In this document: one piece after another, positions 31,751 through 44,795 of the stretch
Layout of the letters: every line of letters starts with the position of its first letter
How positions within the stretch are numbered: the stretch's first letter is position 1
Assembly: GCF_949628265.1 (NCBI RefSeq)
Contig: NC_088790.1
Span: forward strand, 25,796,545 to 25,860,544
Length of the DNA: 64,000 nucleotides
Origin: Cloeon dipterum
Taxonomy: Eukaryota; Arthropoda; Insecta; Ephemeroptera; Baetidae
Reading direction: 5' to 3'
Program-made: the position numbers and the translations under genes
The notes under the pieces: generated by a model
Database searches by the model: none
What the model was told of the DNA's origin: nothing
The model's input: only the letters and a program-made list of their open reading frames with translations

Positions 31751-34339
31751 TCGTGTGGTGTGTTCCCTCGTGCATCCCTGCTGGCCCACACTCGACTTTC
31801 TGCCCATTGGTTATGGTTACCTGATTACTTTTGTATCAGCCGCTGTAAATTAAATTATTGTCTAAGTTAACGCCCGCGCTTAAATCTCACACATGTTCCT
31901 AATTGTATAATGTAATTTTACAGAGATCGAATACCGGTATACTATAATTTCGATTGGTGGTGCTATTGTAATTCATTTCATGTTCACAACTGTAGGCGAA
32001 AAAACCTGCACAGACACTACAGATGACGGAGAAAAGCTGTCATTGCCGTTGCTTTTGCGCATCACGACGTATTTTGAATAAAAATTAAAGAAAAATTCGT
32101 ATATCTTCTTACACGAAAATTCAAGAAGGAAAATTTATTTGATTTACTCTTAAAATTCACTGCTATATGTAAAATAAATTTTCATAAAATTACCTTTTGT
32201 AAGTATATTTCTTCTGTGTTTAAATATTATTTCTCGTTTCTTTGCCTTAAAAATCCTGTTTGATTAGGGCAGCATTCAGAATTTTGGTGTTAGAAGAAGA
32301 AGAAGGAGGGAATTCTGCGTTTTAATATTTTGTAATTTTGAATTGAAAAGACCAATGATCAGCCTCCACAAAGCAAGCAAGCACACGAGACAGTCTACGG
32401 ACAAATCGCCTCACAAGTGTAAAAATAAAAGGAGAGAAAATTAATTGTCAGCTAGAGCAACAAGTACCAAGCAAACGAGAAAATTCAGTGTCGCTCCATC
32501 CGTGTGCCAGCACTCACTCTCTAATAATTATATCAATGCTCGGCTCACCGAGTTCAAAAAAACAAACAAAACTTCACCTCTCTAGCGCGTGTAGCCTCAA
32601 AAAGGAGGAGTTTCAGAAAATAGAAATGCCAGTTAAACGCTCAAAATTTTGCACCGTCGCCAAAAAATACGTGTGCGGCGTACGTTTCCGCGGAAGACGA
32701 GAGGAGAAATATAATTGGATCACATAACGCATCATGTCAAAAGCAATCTTTACGTCTGTGTGACGAGAAGATCACTAATTGTTCAGCGCGCGCAGCTTAA
32801 AAATGCCAATGGACATTTTCTGTGAGGTGGAGACAACATTGTTGAAATTAAAACAAACAAAAAAACACGAACGATAATTTAAATGAAAAAAAGGATTAAA
32901 ACAAAAACGTCGTTATAACCTAATCTGTGATTACATGACCATTAAAACGATTTAAAATGTGACCGTTGTGTTTCCTTTGTAACTTTGTTCCTAAAGTAAT
33001 TTCGAATTTAAACGCCTGTGATTTATTGACACTACATATTTCTCTGGAGAAAAGTGTGTTAATAGCAAAAATAACTTATAAATCCGGGATAGCCACCAAA
33101 TTTCGATTTTTTTTTTAAATTATGAATTTGAATATTATATATTATGCCACTTTGACGTCAGTTTCTGGTATTGAACTGATCTCATTTAGAATTGTATGCG
33201 GAGCAAATGTGCATCTCTCTCTCTCTCTCTCAAACACGTCCCGTCAGAAAAAAACGCGTTGTGTATTTTATTCTCATTATTTTTCAAACTCTGTCGACTT
33301 TATAGCATGAGCTTTGACTTGGACCTTGATCAAGGTCCTTTCATCCTATAATTCTTTAAAAATTACGACGTCATTTACAAAATTTACAGTCGTGAAGGAA
33401 GAGAGTATATTTAGAGAGCCTTGCGGCGGGAGCTTGAGCATAATTCTACGTGATATAGCTTGAAAATTTTCACTGCCCTGTCATTTCAATTAAGTCCAGT
33501 TGATGAGCGTCCCATACAGAAAACTCTTATTTTTAACTTTTTGCCGAAAACTTTCTAGAAAATTCCAGATTTTAAGTTATTTCTAAAAATATATGCAGAA
33601 TTAAAATGGCAGGGTGAGTGATTTTTTTTCCTAACAATTTCTGGCACCTGTTTATCGTGTTTTGGATTGAAGTTCAGATGCTTGCTGATGATGACGGCCG
33701 TTTATTTGTTTTCATTTCATACAGATTTTCTAGAATGCAACACATCTTCCTCTGCTCCACCGCGACCTGGAAGCCCTTTTAAACGTGAGTCATCTCTCCT
33801 CGCTCAAAGTCAAAAGCCAGCACACCACGTTTAGGAAATTTAGCCATCGTTTCACATTTTCACGCCCTTATTTTGACTAATAATTGAGATTTTTTGCGCC
33901 TGAATATATTTCCCACTAAAATTCTTAAAAAATTGCCTCTCCTAGAAAATAGGTTTCTGAAAATTCTTTCAACTTTCTCAATGAGCACCAAAATATTTTT
34001 GACAGTTTCAAGAAGTGCGTTTTAGCTTTAGAATCCTTTGATTCTTCTTACAGATAAAAAGCTTAAGTAGAAGGCTGCAGGAAAACAAATTCTAAGAGTC
34101 TTTTAACTTTAAACCGCAGCATAAGCTTTTTCCTTTTAAATTTTATTTTCAACGCCATTTTGAACTTTTAATTTTACCCAGAAATAGAAAGATTTCAACT
34201 CGAGACTCGCTTTATATAGTTTTTTTTAATGCTGTTCAATTCTCTTCTAGTTCAAATATTTTTTAACAAATATAACTCTAATTTTTTTAGCACGACAAGA
34301 AATTGCAACGCTGGGGAAAATTGATTTTTGTTAAATAGC

Positions 34340-34345
34340 TTTATT
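34340..34345 (-). terminator. Candidate poly(A) signal of Ddi1
   Basis: AATAAA on the - strand (TTTATT on +), about 175 bp beyond the Ddi1 stop codon. Confidence 0.45.
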
Positions 34346-34518
34346 GCAACCCCACAAGATACAAAATAAACACAGTCAGTATTACAACCCTGAAGGGCCA
34401 GCCGCTCAAGCTGGACTCGTCAGCGGAGAAGTACAGTACAACTATTTCGAAAGTTAATAATAGATGCTTCATTATTTGCAATAAAATAGTCTTAAACGTA
34501 GCTGGATATCACTCAGCT

Positions 34519-37500
34519 TTAGAATTTGAGGCTCTTGGCGAAGAGGGCGGCCGTGGCCTGCGTCTTGTCACCATTGAAGCGTCGCAGCTCTGAAATTACT
34601 TGCTCGCGAGAGAAGCTGAGGGCCATCAGCTCTTTGACCGTGGCCTCCGAGAAGGAGTCGTTGGGCATGATGGTGGTGGCCGGGTCGGAGAGGCGGCCGC
34701 TCGAGCTGGCGCTGGGCCCGGCCGCCGTCGCCGACTGGCTCCGCTCCATCGCCTCGGCCATCTGCTGGTGCTCCGCCTGCCTCCTGCTCTCCTCGATGAT
34801 CTTCTCCTCGTCCAACGTGTCCTGCCCGCTCAGCCGCGCGCACTCGGGCAAGTCGCTCTCGGAGAGAAACGGCGTTTCCGTGCCGGTCGTGCCGATGTGG
34901 AGGATGTTTCTTTTCAGGTCGATTGTGCACTGAAAAATTCAAGATGGTTAAAGTGGATCAATTCAGGGCAACATTTGTATATTGTTAGAATTATTAAATG
35001 AAATAAATTATTTGTTCTACACTTTGCAATAGTTAAAAAATTTAAAGATATTAAAATTTTCTCCAAAATTTCGATCGCTTGACAACATTTTCTTGGCAGA
35101 TTTCAATTTCTCTCGTCGAGATCTGTCTAACAGCGTATGAAACCTTTTAGGGAAACTCTTTCTTGTGAAATAAAATAGGATTAATTTCAAGTAAGGAGAC
35201 CTTGCCATTTAAAAAGCATTGCATCTAAAAAATTTACGCTGCAAACTTAGCTCAATTTTGGCCTCAAAAATCCTAAGGGATGAGTTTATGCATTGGCAAT
35301 AAGCATTTTCCAGGATTTTGCAGAAACTGGCGGAAATTTGAAAAAAGTCAGGCTAATTTTGTTCCGGTAAATCGCATTTTTCTACAATTGTTTTTTTTTA
35401 TTATAAAAAAAAGCAAAACCAGGAAAGCCCAACAATTAAACTTTGAATTTTCATTACAATTCTTTCTACACTATTTACAAAAATCCTAGGAAAACGAACC
35501 CTTTTCCAAATTAATTTTAACTTCCTGTGTTAAACGGAAAAATTAAACGGATTTTTAACTGTTGTTTAGTCTTGATTTTGGTCAAGGTTCTATTTTTTAA
35601 TTCAAGTAGAGCTGGACAGGCAAACAATTAAGAACATTTTGCATTGATTTTTTATGTGAAATTTTCTGGGGAAAAACTAGCCGTAGAAAACCCGGAAGAA
35701 TCCTGATTAGTGAGTGTTTGTTAATTGTAGCCTCATTTTTAGTTCTTTTCTCTCCTTACGAATAGGTTGCGGCTTTTAAATTGAAATTTATAGCCAAATA
35801 TCTCAACGTTAATGAGAAGAAAACGAGCATGAACATTTAATTAATGAATTAATGGAGCAGCAGTTTAAGATTTTAAATGCAGCAAATGCTTGCAAAGAGT
35901 TTAGCTGTTCATTTTTGTCAGGTCGCAAAGAAATCGAAACTTTCCAAGAGGTCGTGAAAATCGAATCTCTTGATAAGAGCGTTGTTTTGTTTGAATAAAG
36001 TACGTGCTCAAAGTAAAACACGGTAGGAGCAAATTTCCAAGTAAAAGATGCAAAACAATTTTAGTGAGGTTTGAGGTAACGGTTGCACCAAAAATTTTTT
36101 CACTATAAAGGGGAATTTTTTCTAAATTAAAAATAACAATTAAACGACATCGGCATTTATGAAATTTAAGGACAACACGATACAAAAAAGGGTGCATATT
36201 TCATGCAATTATTTTCGTCTTATCGATCTTTGATTTTTAAGAATCTTGATGAAAAAGGATTACTATTATTTTCGTTGCATTTTAAATTAAAAATTAATGT
36301 TTTTATCATTAATTCAACATTGCGCTGCGCCAGCCGCTAGTGAAAAAGGGTCAAAAATTAAAATTAAAGGAGAAAAAATGTCTTCCGGCCCACCAAATTT
36401 CACGTTAAAAATATTGTCGGCTGCGCCAGCTGCCGGTTAAAAAATATTAAACTTATTTTGGAGAAATAAAAACGAATTGATTGAAAAAATCAAGCCAAGC
36501 ATCTCGCGGCTGAGACCTCTAATTATTGCCTTCAATTTCTAATTTAGCAAAATAAAAGTTGAGAAAAAAGTGTTTCTGACCTGATGCCTTTTGAGCATAT
36601 CCAGGCCCAAGAGCATGTCCATCTTCTGCTGCTCCAGGATGGAAAAGGACGAGGTGAGAAAGTCTTTCTCAATCTGGATCTGCACCATGTGGACCCGGCC
36701 AATGATGCGCTGAATGCCGACGCCCTTGGCGTAGCCCGACCACCGCTGGTCCACCAGACGCATGATGTTGCATCTCTCGGCGCACTCGGAAGACATGATG
36801 GTGGTTTGTGCTCCTGCAACGACACAACAAAAACTACATTAAAATTTACATCTTGCATTGAACTCAAATGAAGTGTTACAGGAAACAATAATTCATTTAA
36901 TCGAGACAGAATTTTGTTTTTAACTGACCTGAGTCAATAAACGCTTTGACTGGGTGTCCATTGACCCTGCAGTTGATATAGAGCATGACGACCGTGCCAA
37001 AGGTCTCAGGGTTGTACTCCATAGCCGCCTCCATGTTAGCTTCAATGTTCTTCTTCCGAATCTCCTCGGCAATCAGTCTTTGGGCTTCTGAGTCGAAGGG
37101 ATCGGCGTTCAGCATCCGCAGACGGAGGCGCTCCTGCTCAGCCTTGGCTTCCTGCTGCTCCTTTAGCACTTGCGCAAATCGCTCTGTAATCAAACAATTC
37201 ATTTTAATTCTAATTTTGTGCCTCTAAATACAATAAATATTTTCAGTCGGAAGTTATTCTTAAATAGGAAGTGCAAAAAACGCGTTTTTCAAACTTAAAC
37301 TCGATCTAGTCATAGGATTTTGATTGGATTGGCTCGCAATTCATCTAAAAAAAATTCCCAGACGAATTCCGCGTTGATTCACCGTGAGGTTTGTCGAATT
37401 TTTTGCCCCAATCGCGAGATATGGCCGGAAAAACGCCAAATTTCCACTATATTCGACTGTAAAAAGAAAACTGTCCCGCAAAATGTTCTTGGCACTTACC

Positions 37501-38822
37501 GGGAAAATCTGGGACACAGTGAAATATTTTTTTAACATTTTGACGTTCACCAAAAATCATAGTAAATCATAGTAATTCGAAAAATGGTCCAATTTTGTAA
37601 AACCTAACACGGGCGGACGTGCCCCACAGAGGGGCATCGACTGGTGCAAGAATCAGCCCCGAAAACCAAAATTTTGTAATGTCACATACCATTTTTTCAC
37701 CTTTAAAAATTAATAACTCGGCTCCTATTGGTCGTTGAGGCTAAAACTAATGGTCCCTGTAAATTTCTGTCTCGGATGGACTCAAAAGCGACCCCCGTCC
37801 GCCCCCGCAATAGACAAATTTTTTAAATTCACTTCTTCTCGCACCGAGAAGCGTCGATCGGCCAGGTATCATGTGGATATTTGCGTTTTGAGCGATTTTT
37901 TTACCCAGGAAGATTAGGGCCTCTATGGGATAAGTGGCTAGGCTTTGACTCATTTTGGGTCAGGCTACAAACAGTGCAAGCGGCTTTTCTAAACTCGAAA
38001 ATAATCTCCACGGCACTCGTATAATTAATTGGGAGTGATTGAATTTATTTATAATTTTATTATTAATATCTCTGGCAAGCATTAACAAAAATAAAACAAA
38101 TGATAACAATATCCAGCATGTTTTGTCTTCATCTAACTAACAAGGAAAACACACCTTTTGATACGAAAATTAAGACAAAATCCATCCCTGAACTTCTCAA
38201 TTAAAAACTTTTAGAATTAGAATAAAAATTAAAATTCAGAAAAATAAATCCGGAAAAACCCTGATGTTTTCTTGTACCTAAACTTCCTGAAACGAGGGCG
38301 TCCGAGAGCCTTGGGTTGTTCTGTTTGAGCAAGGACAAGGCACTCGGGTCCGCGAGCAGCATTTCCCTGATGACCGCCGGGTTGTCGGAGGACGCAGCGG
38401 ACAGCCTGGCGGAGGAGGGGGAGGAGGAGGCCGCGGCACCATGCGGAACCTGGATGTTGCTGAAGTCGAACGAGGGCAGTCCCGCGCCCACGGCACCTCC
38501 TGAAGAGCACAGTTGAGAACACGTGGGCAGCACGTTTTTTTTTTGTATTTCAGTTACCTGCAATGGGGGGCGCTTGGGAGGGGAGGAAGCCCTGCTGCAC
38601 AGGGCCTTGCTGCATGAAGAGCATGTCGCCGTCCTTGATGCCGTACTCCTTCAGGGTCTTCTTGTCGTCGTTCAGCGGCTGGCCGTTGAACGTCAGCTGG
38701 ATCTGGTTGGCCGGAACGCCGGACTCGACCTCGCAGAAGGCCTTCAGGTTCTCCAGCTCCAGGTCCTCGCTGACGTTCAGCGGGAACACCTGGTCGGTGA
38801 CGGTCGCCACTGTAATATTCAT
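34519..38822 (-). CDS. DDI1: Ddi1 orthologue (DNA-damage inducible 1; Drosophila rings lost), 5 exons
   Basis: Exons 38822-38558, 38499-38278, 37183-36929, 36813-36581 and 34929-34519 join in phase to 1386 nt (461 residues). Domains: an N-terminal ubiquitin-like domain (about 1-78); a linker rich in Ser/Ala; the helical HDD region (about 125-235, including [16 protein letters not shown] and a charged helix with [13 protein letters not shown]); a retroviral-protease-like domain with the catalytic D246-S-G-A, continuing through [11 protein letters not shown]; and a C-terminal UBA (about 415-460). Ddi proteins bind ubiquitin chains and the proteasome. The human DDI2 and worm orthologues cleave NRF1/SKN-1A. 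The catalytic Gly codon is split by an intron. Length and all domains match the family, and nothing is missing. Confidence 0.95.
35020..35480 (+). repeat. Family E repeat in Ddi1 intron 4
   Basis: This copy and 24780-25200 are inverted relative to each other. It includes TTTCTCTCGTCGAGATCTGT and GGGATGAGTTTATGCATTGG. Ends are not defined. Confidence 0.5.
36310..36521 (-). repeat. Family C fragment in Ddi1 intron 4
   Basis: It ends GGCTGAGACCTCTA at 36508-36521, the same terminus as the full family-C copy at 12007-12020. The left part carries GCCAGCCGCTAGTGAAAAAG and related blocks also found near 8280 and 14050. The opposite terminus was not found. Confidence 0.5.
37600..37760 (-). repeat. 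Family F repeat in Ddi1 intron 2
   Basis: Inverted relative to 29980-30185. Shared blocks on the reverse strand include CGAGTTATTAATTTTTAAAG, TTTTCGGGGC and GATGCCCCTC. Confidence 0.45.
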
Positions 38823-39850
38823 GGTGCTAGCTTCCGACCCGTGGCTCCTTTCACTAAACCGAGACTAAAATAGAATAGTCAAAATTCGAAAATTTATAGT
38901 GCGGCTCAGGTCCGCCGTTCGTCTCAAGCCTCGCGTTACCAGGCAAATAATGCAAGCCGCAGACTTTGGCAACAGCAGATGATAAAGCATAACACACGCT
39001 CACTTGTTTTTCCAAGCAGTGGTGCCAACTTGATAGATAGTTGGACTGGACCAGATTTCTACTTGTTGGCGGTGCTAGAAGATTTTCCTACTAGAATTCT
39101 TGAGTTTTATTGTTGTTTTATTTAAAATTGTTTTGTTGACAGGAATTTTGAGTGATCTTTTGGGTTTTGGCATATTTAAAAACGGTAAAAACTAAGCATA
39201 AAATAATATTGTTGGACTGAAATTAACAATAATTTGAAATTTAATACAAAAATGTTAAACAGATTTAAAAATAGAAGAGGACGGAAAGTTCCGAAAGTTT
39301 AAAAAAATAATAATAAATAATATTGAATTTTTAGTGGTGCGAATTTTCGGACTTTAGTGAGTGGCGCTCTTTAAATAAAACAAATGACGACTGCCTGTTT
39401 AACGGCGTTGTTGTAATTTATAAGAATTTTAATATTCAGAATTTTTCGAATTTTTAGTCCGATACTTTACCTAACGATTTTCAAATTTGCATGCTTATAT
39501 AACAATTCCATCATGAGGATGCTGCGAAATTCGTTATATATTAATGGAGGACTCACACTTCCTAGCATTGAGACCGAGAAGCGAGTTGTGTAAAGTGAAC
39601 GAAAAGCGTGAGTTTACCATTACTAATGATTTTCGCTTCTTTAATATTGAATAAAGATTTGAACGGCGAATTTTGATTATTTTTTATTAGCTGCGTAATT
39701 TCTGTTTACCCTCTCAGACTACATTTTTGCAATTAGTTGCGTTTGCACGCGCGTTTGGCGCGCCGAACCTTTTCACGGAGAGTAAATGGTTAATTTCTCG
39801 TCCCGGCGGGCAGGTATCGCTGGCGTCGGCGAATCGCTCGCCTTGGCTGG
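38823..39850. promoter_or_regulatory. Upstream region of Ddi1 and of a possible divergent + strand transcript
   Basis: The Ddi1 5' UTR and promoter should lie in 38823-38960. The 39720-39950 block is GC/CpG-rich and ends in a strong donor (CGCCAG|GTGAGTT at 39952-39953), consistent with a 5' exon of the + strand gene downstream. The AT-rich DNA between holds nothing recognised. Confidence 0.4.
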
Positions 39851-39952
39851 ATGGAAAGTCGACCGTACCGTAGAGCAAAAGAGCAGCAGTTGCGCGAGTG
39901 GAGTGAGCAGCAGTCGGGCCGAAGTGGAGCGAGCAAGCTGTCGAGCCGCCAG
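39851..39952 (+). other. Possible 5' exon of the ITPRID-family gene
   Basis: An ATG at 39851 opens 34 codons up to a consensus donor at 39952. Joined directly to the first recognised coding exon at 45609, the frame does not fit (phase 0 against a required phase 1). It is therefore either 5' UTR, or followed by an unrecognised small exon, or from another transcript. Confidence 0.3.
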
Positions 39953-41719
39953 GTGAGTTGCCGACGATTCGACCGCCGAGCGGGGGTTGTCCGGGCGTAT
40001 TGTGCCGCGTTGGGGGCGCGGGGGTGGCGCTCGGAGGCCTAGGCACGGCCCAATCAGCTGACTCGCACCCGCATTAACAAGTGGTTATTATACATATATT
40101 TTACTGTGCCAAGGTAAAGAGCGCTTGTTGTTACATTTATTTCCAGCATAAATTGAAATACGGTCCGCGTCTCGCTGCTTGCCAAACGATTAATTCGTAA
40201 AATGTGTGTATTATAAATTAATTTTTTCCTGCCCGTTCGGCGGCGGCCAGCCGGGATGCAAGGCCTAGGTTGGTACTCACTCTCGCATCGTACATTAATT
40301 AATTATTATTACGCTATAATCGTTGTTGTTTCTCCACTCTCTGCACTGTTTCTGCTACTACTTTCTTTCCATCTTCGTTTTCCAACCTTGTCCGCGCGCA
40401 GTTCGATGACATTTGCTCTGGCTCTCCTTTGCAAATGCAAAGGTTAATTTTGCTTCCGGGTAAAAGACGTGAATTGGAAATCTTTAAACAGCATTAAATT
40501 TCTTCGATTTAGCAAACAGCCAGGAATAAATTAGTCCCTAAAATTAGGTACTGATTTTGTTAAATATTCCAATTCCCAAAATTAATTTTATATTTTACTG
40601 TCCTTAAATTACCAGATTAACGTGTTTTTGGTTTTAATTGAATTTAAATTTCATTGCCTAAAACCGAGGAAAAACACTTTTCTCTGTAGTTAAAAATAGC
40701 TGGGTTTTTTCTAATTTTTCAAGGAAAAAGGAAACTCCTTGGAAGAAATTGTTGAATTGACAATGAGTTATTAGATACTTCCAAGCTAAATTTATTTATT
40801 CAGCTCCTTCTGGAACATCATTTGAATTCAATCGTGATGACATTTCTCAAGTAGACTGCTTGACGAGACAAATCGATCGACGTTCTGGAAAAGTCTATAA
40901 TTTCCAGACTGTAGCCGGAAATATGGCAAAAGAATTATTATAACGGTGTGAGATAATGTTAAAGAATTTCTTATCTGACTACCTGGTCCATTTTTTTATT
41001 AAGATTAATTTTAAAAAAAAAATATTTACATTTATGCATTTAACAAATATTTCCAGCTTTGTAAAATGACACTATAAATTTTTGTCAACATTTAATAAGC
41101 AGGAAATGTAAAGTTTTTCCTCTTTAACCCAAAAAAACTTTCCACGCCTGGAAATAATAATTTTTCTGTGCATCAAAAGTGACCCGCCAATCGATTTGTC
41201 TCATTGAAAGTAATTGCACACCAAATTTCAGACAAATGGAGCAAAAAAATGTATTTTTAAAATCAAATTTGAAATTTTGGACCATTTTCTTAAAATCTAA
41301 AAATATTCCTAAATTCGTCTAATCGAAAAATTTCCATAGCAGTACGTAGTTCACCTCCGAGAAGGCTATACGGATTTGATAATTTCGCCAAGAACTATAT
41401 AACGTTAAATCTTAAGTTTCCTTATTTGTTAGAATTTTAATTGAAAATTGCTTATTTTTAATCCGGTATAATCCGGTATAGAAACTTATCAGAAATTTTG
41501 CTCTTCGAATTGCCAGATTAAATTTAAAAAAGATTATTTTTAATTTTCATTTTCGTTACCTTGTGGTAAAGAAATAATGTTTTCTATTATTTATAAAAAT
41601 AAGTTTGTCAGTTTGATAAATTTATAAATTTTTTAAACACGCTTTTTCATGCCAGTAAACTTCCGAAATAATATTTCCTCTTCAATCAGAGGAATATTCC
41701 TGTCAAATTGTATAAAAAT

Positions 41720-42059
41720 CAGGGTTGAATTTGCCACCCAGTTTTTTTCACCACTCAATTTTTACCAATTTCTTGCTCAAGAATTTATTCCGTTTTATCC
41801 TGTGAAAATCTAAAATTTGCGGTCGTAAGTGATCAAAATTTCCTCTACTGTACATATTTTTGTCTTTTAAATTGCCATTTTCTGCCTCAATTTTTCAAGT
41901 CGAGGTCACGAGCTAATAATTAGAAAATTATATAAAACTGAGGTGCAAACATGGCCTGCTAGAAACTGGTTAAAATTGAAAAAAACGCATTTTACGACTG
42001 CACTGCATTTTAAAAATAAAAATCATTTTTTAAAAAAAAAATCATTTTTTTTAACCCTG
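41720..42059 (+). mobile_element. Family A MITE copy A4
   Basis: Begins CAGGGTTGAA and ends TTAACCCTG. Opposite in orientation to A1-A3. The internal order matches: CACTCAATTTTTACCAATTT, TTTCCTCTACTGT, CAAGTCGAGGTCACGAGC, then ACTGCACTGCATTTT. No target duplication was seen. Confidence 0.75.
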
Positions 42060-43232
42060 CTTGAAACAAAAGTGCAAATCCATGCCATCAAGCCGTCTGG
42101 TATGGATTTACCGGGCTGTCTCGTAATATAAACCTTGCCTTCGCGTCGCACTTTTGGCAGTTCCAACTTTCATGCGCGGGATTTCCTTGCCAAGTCGTCG
42201 TCGTGCTCCGTCAATACATTCAGATTGCACTCGACTCGCGAGTGCGAGTGAGCAAAGTGCAAATAAACAATGTTCACTCTTTTTTTTCGTTTCTGCCAAA
42301 ACGACGTTGGCTGAAACAGAAAGGCAAGGCCGGCTGTCCGCACGCAGGAAAGAAAGACCTTGTTTGTCGTCTGCAGAATTTGTATGTCGCCCACGAATCA
42401 AGCAAAAGTTTGACATATTTTGCTATCTCGAGCTGATAATAATTTAAACCTAGTTTCAATTTATTTATTTTCTGGAATATGATGGTAAATAAATTAAAAA
42501 ATCAATTTTTCATAATCTTTAAATTAAATCAATTTGCTTTTATCGTTCAATAAATGTTAGAAAAATTGATTTTTATGAAAGCAGAGCAAATGTCGTCCTG
42601 AGCCAATAAAACTTTCAACTGCATGCGTCTTAACTGACAATGAGTAAATAATATTAGTTGTCGTGCAATAAAAAACCATTTCATTAATTGGAGAAATCTC
42701 GTGATTACAAACACCCGCGAGTGTCGGTTTCCTCTGCATAATGTGTTTATTGGTGCACTTGAACCCCACTTGTTCAACCAATGAACGAACGCTGTAAATA
42801 GCAACGTTTTGTGCATGATTGAGTGTCGACACATGCACTAAACACGACACGCACACACATACTCATTCAGCTAATACAAGGGGCGCCCTGTTTTCTCCCA
42901 AGCCGTTTAATATTCGCGATAAGTAGTGTTAACTACTCCGCTAGACTCGAAGAAATTAAAGAACGATTGAATCTCTTGTTACCCCCAGAATCCTGAAAGA
43001 AATTTAATCCGATCCATAGTTGTTCCTGAAGCCAAATCTAGGAGCGTTAATTCTATCCTAATATTTTTTTAAATGAGTCATTTTGAAATAAAATGTAATC
43101 ATGCGACTAAGAATTTGTAATTATTTTCTGCAGTGTATTTTTGTAAAGTCAAAAAGTTACTGTGAACTCTTTTTGATAAATAGCTGCTGAGCACCAGCCG
43201 AAAATTCGTCCTAAATACACCAGTTGAATAAG

Positions 43233-43630
43233 CCCTTAGTGTTCAAAACCGCCAACTGATGGCGCCGCCGTATACTTTTGTAATAAATTTAATTTTAATG
43301 CATTTCCGCTGCGATTTTTTTATTTAATCCTGTCACTGTGCATTCTTTACTTAATATGCTTTCTTTTGACGTGCTAAAAGCCAAAAACGGTTAAGCCAAT
43401 CGTCGTAGAATCGTGAAAAACTATTTTTTGAAAAATAAAATATTTTCCTACGTTTCTACAGCGAATGGTTGGACTGATTTTTGTTTTCAGCACGTCAAAA
43501 GAAATCATATTAAGTGAAGAATGCACAGTAGCTAAATTGAGTCTGAAATCGCAGCGGAAGTGCCTGAAACTAAAATTTATTACTAAAGTATACGGTGGCG
43601 CCATCTGTTGGCGGCTTCAAACACTAATGG
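43233..43630. mobile_element. Nearly 400-bp fold-back element
   Basis: Two arms of about 185 nt (43233-43420 and 43445-43630) are imperfect reverse complements with a short AT loop. Matching blocks include CCGCCAACTGATGGCGCCGC / GTGGCGCCATCTGTTGGCGG, GTATAC, TTCCGCTGCGAT / ATCGCAGCGGAA, ACTGTGCATTCTT, ACTTAATATG and TTTCTTTTGACGTGCT. No coding capacity. The outermost bases CCMTTAGTGTT are shared by both ends. Foldback or long-TIR MITE. Confidence 0.75.
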
Positions 43631-44795
43631 CTGATACAACGTGCGTATTGGCTGGACATATAACGTTTTTCCCAATAAAAATTTAAAAAGACCTAAAATA
43701 ACTCTTCAAAGAATCAAGCTATAGATAAAGAGAAAACATCTACTAATAATTCTCAGCATGAGAGGCACAGAGTGACTTGTTATTCCTTTTTAAATATTTT
43801 CATTAGCTCCGATTTTGACCGCGATACCTTTTTTAATCTGCTTACCTGGCTTCAGCCCATAAGAAAAGAATTTAACTGTGGGGCGATGCAGGCTGTCCGG
43901 CGTCGAAATTGATGCATGCACAACGACATCGAGACGGTGGTTTAATAAAGTCGTGGATATTACAAGACGTGCAGTAGGGATCATCGGTGCGTCGTGCTTT
44001 TTATTGAAAGGCACTTCGCCTCGACCGACGCCCAGATAAAAATATAATTGGACACGTTTTATGCTAACAGCTCCCCCAAGCGTGTGATCTTTCTTTACTC
44101 TCAAAAATAGCTAGATTTCTTACGTTTCTCTTTTTAAAGGGCATTTTTGTGTTATGCCTCAGTGCGAGCGCACAATGGAGGTTTTTATTTTAAAGAATAA
44201 TATTATGCTTTCATTCACCATTTCTGTTTTTGCGCCAGCAGGAGAAAAGTTTTTCCTATATTTTTACTTCGCTGTTTTCGCGGATTTTATTTTATTTTTT
44301 TCTTATTAAAATAATAGCAGATAATGGTTACATTTTATTCGATTCAGTTCAATCCCCAACAGGTTTTCCCAAGCAAAACATTTGGGTTTTGCAACGTTAG
44401 CTAGCAATGACGTCAAACTTGGGAATAGAGGGAAGTGCGATGTTAAAAACAACCGAATTTACTTTTCGCATGTTTACTTCTAATGGTCTTATCTTGTTTT
44501 CCGTCTGCATGTCGACCTGGTACTCATCGTAATTGCTGCCTGCGACTTGAGACTATAAATAAAATAAGCCTACTGTAAATCCTAAAATTAGCTCCTAAGA
44601 TTGTAGTGTAACTAATAATAAGGTACTTTAAAAATAATTTTTTATCTACTAACCAGTAGTAAGAAAAGAAGAGAATGTCATTAGTCATGAAATCTCCAAT
44701 AAGAATCGGTTTGAAGGATTTTCTCTGGGTCTTGTTTCATATTTTCTTAGCCAAAAGTGGGATGTAAAATAAAAAAAATTTGTTCTGTTAAGTCC

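Larger units (their letters stand above)
30499..34518. other. Convergent intergenic region between ZNRF and Ddi1
   Basis: No coding exon was recognised in these 4 kb. It probably holds the ZNRF 3' UTR at the left and the Ddi1 3' end at the right. A 305-bp fold-back element lies at 31445-31750 and a (CT)n run at 33212-33230. The remainder is AT-rich. Confidence 0.45.

Noticed and set aside
34600-35001. Long + strand frames opposite the last Ddi1 exon
   Set aside because: Shadow frames of the GC-rich Ddi1 exon; the - strand frame carries the UBA domain.
39714-40046. 110-codon frame on - strand in a CpG-rich block
   Set aside because: Low-complexity composition in a promoter-like region; no similarity and no partner exons.
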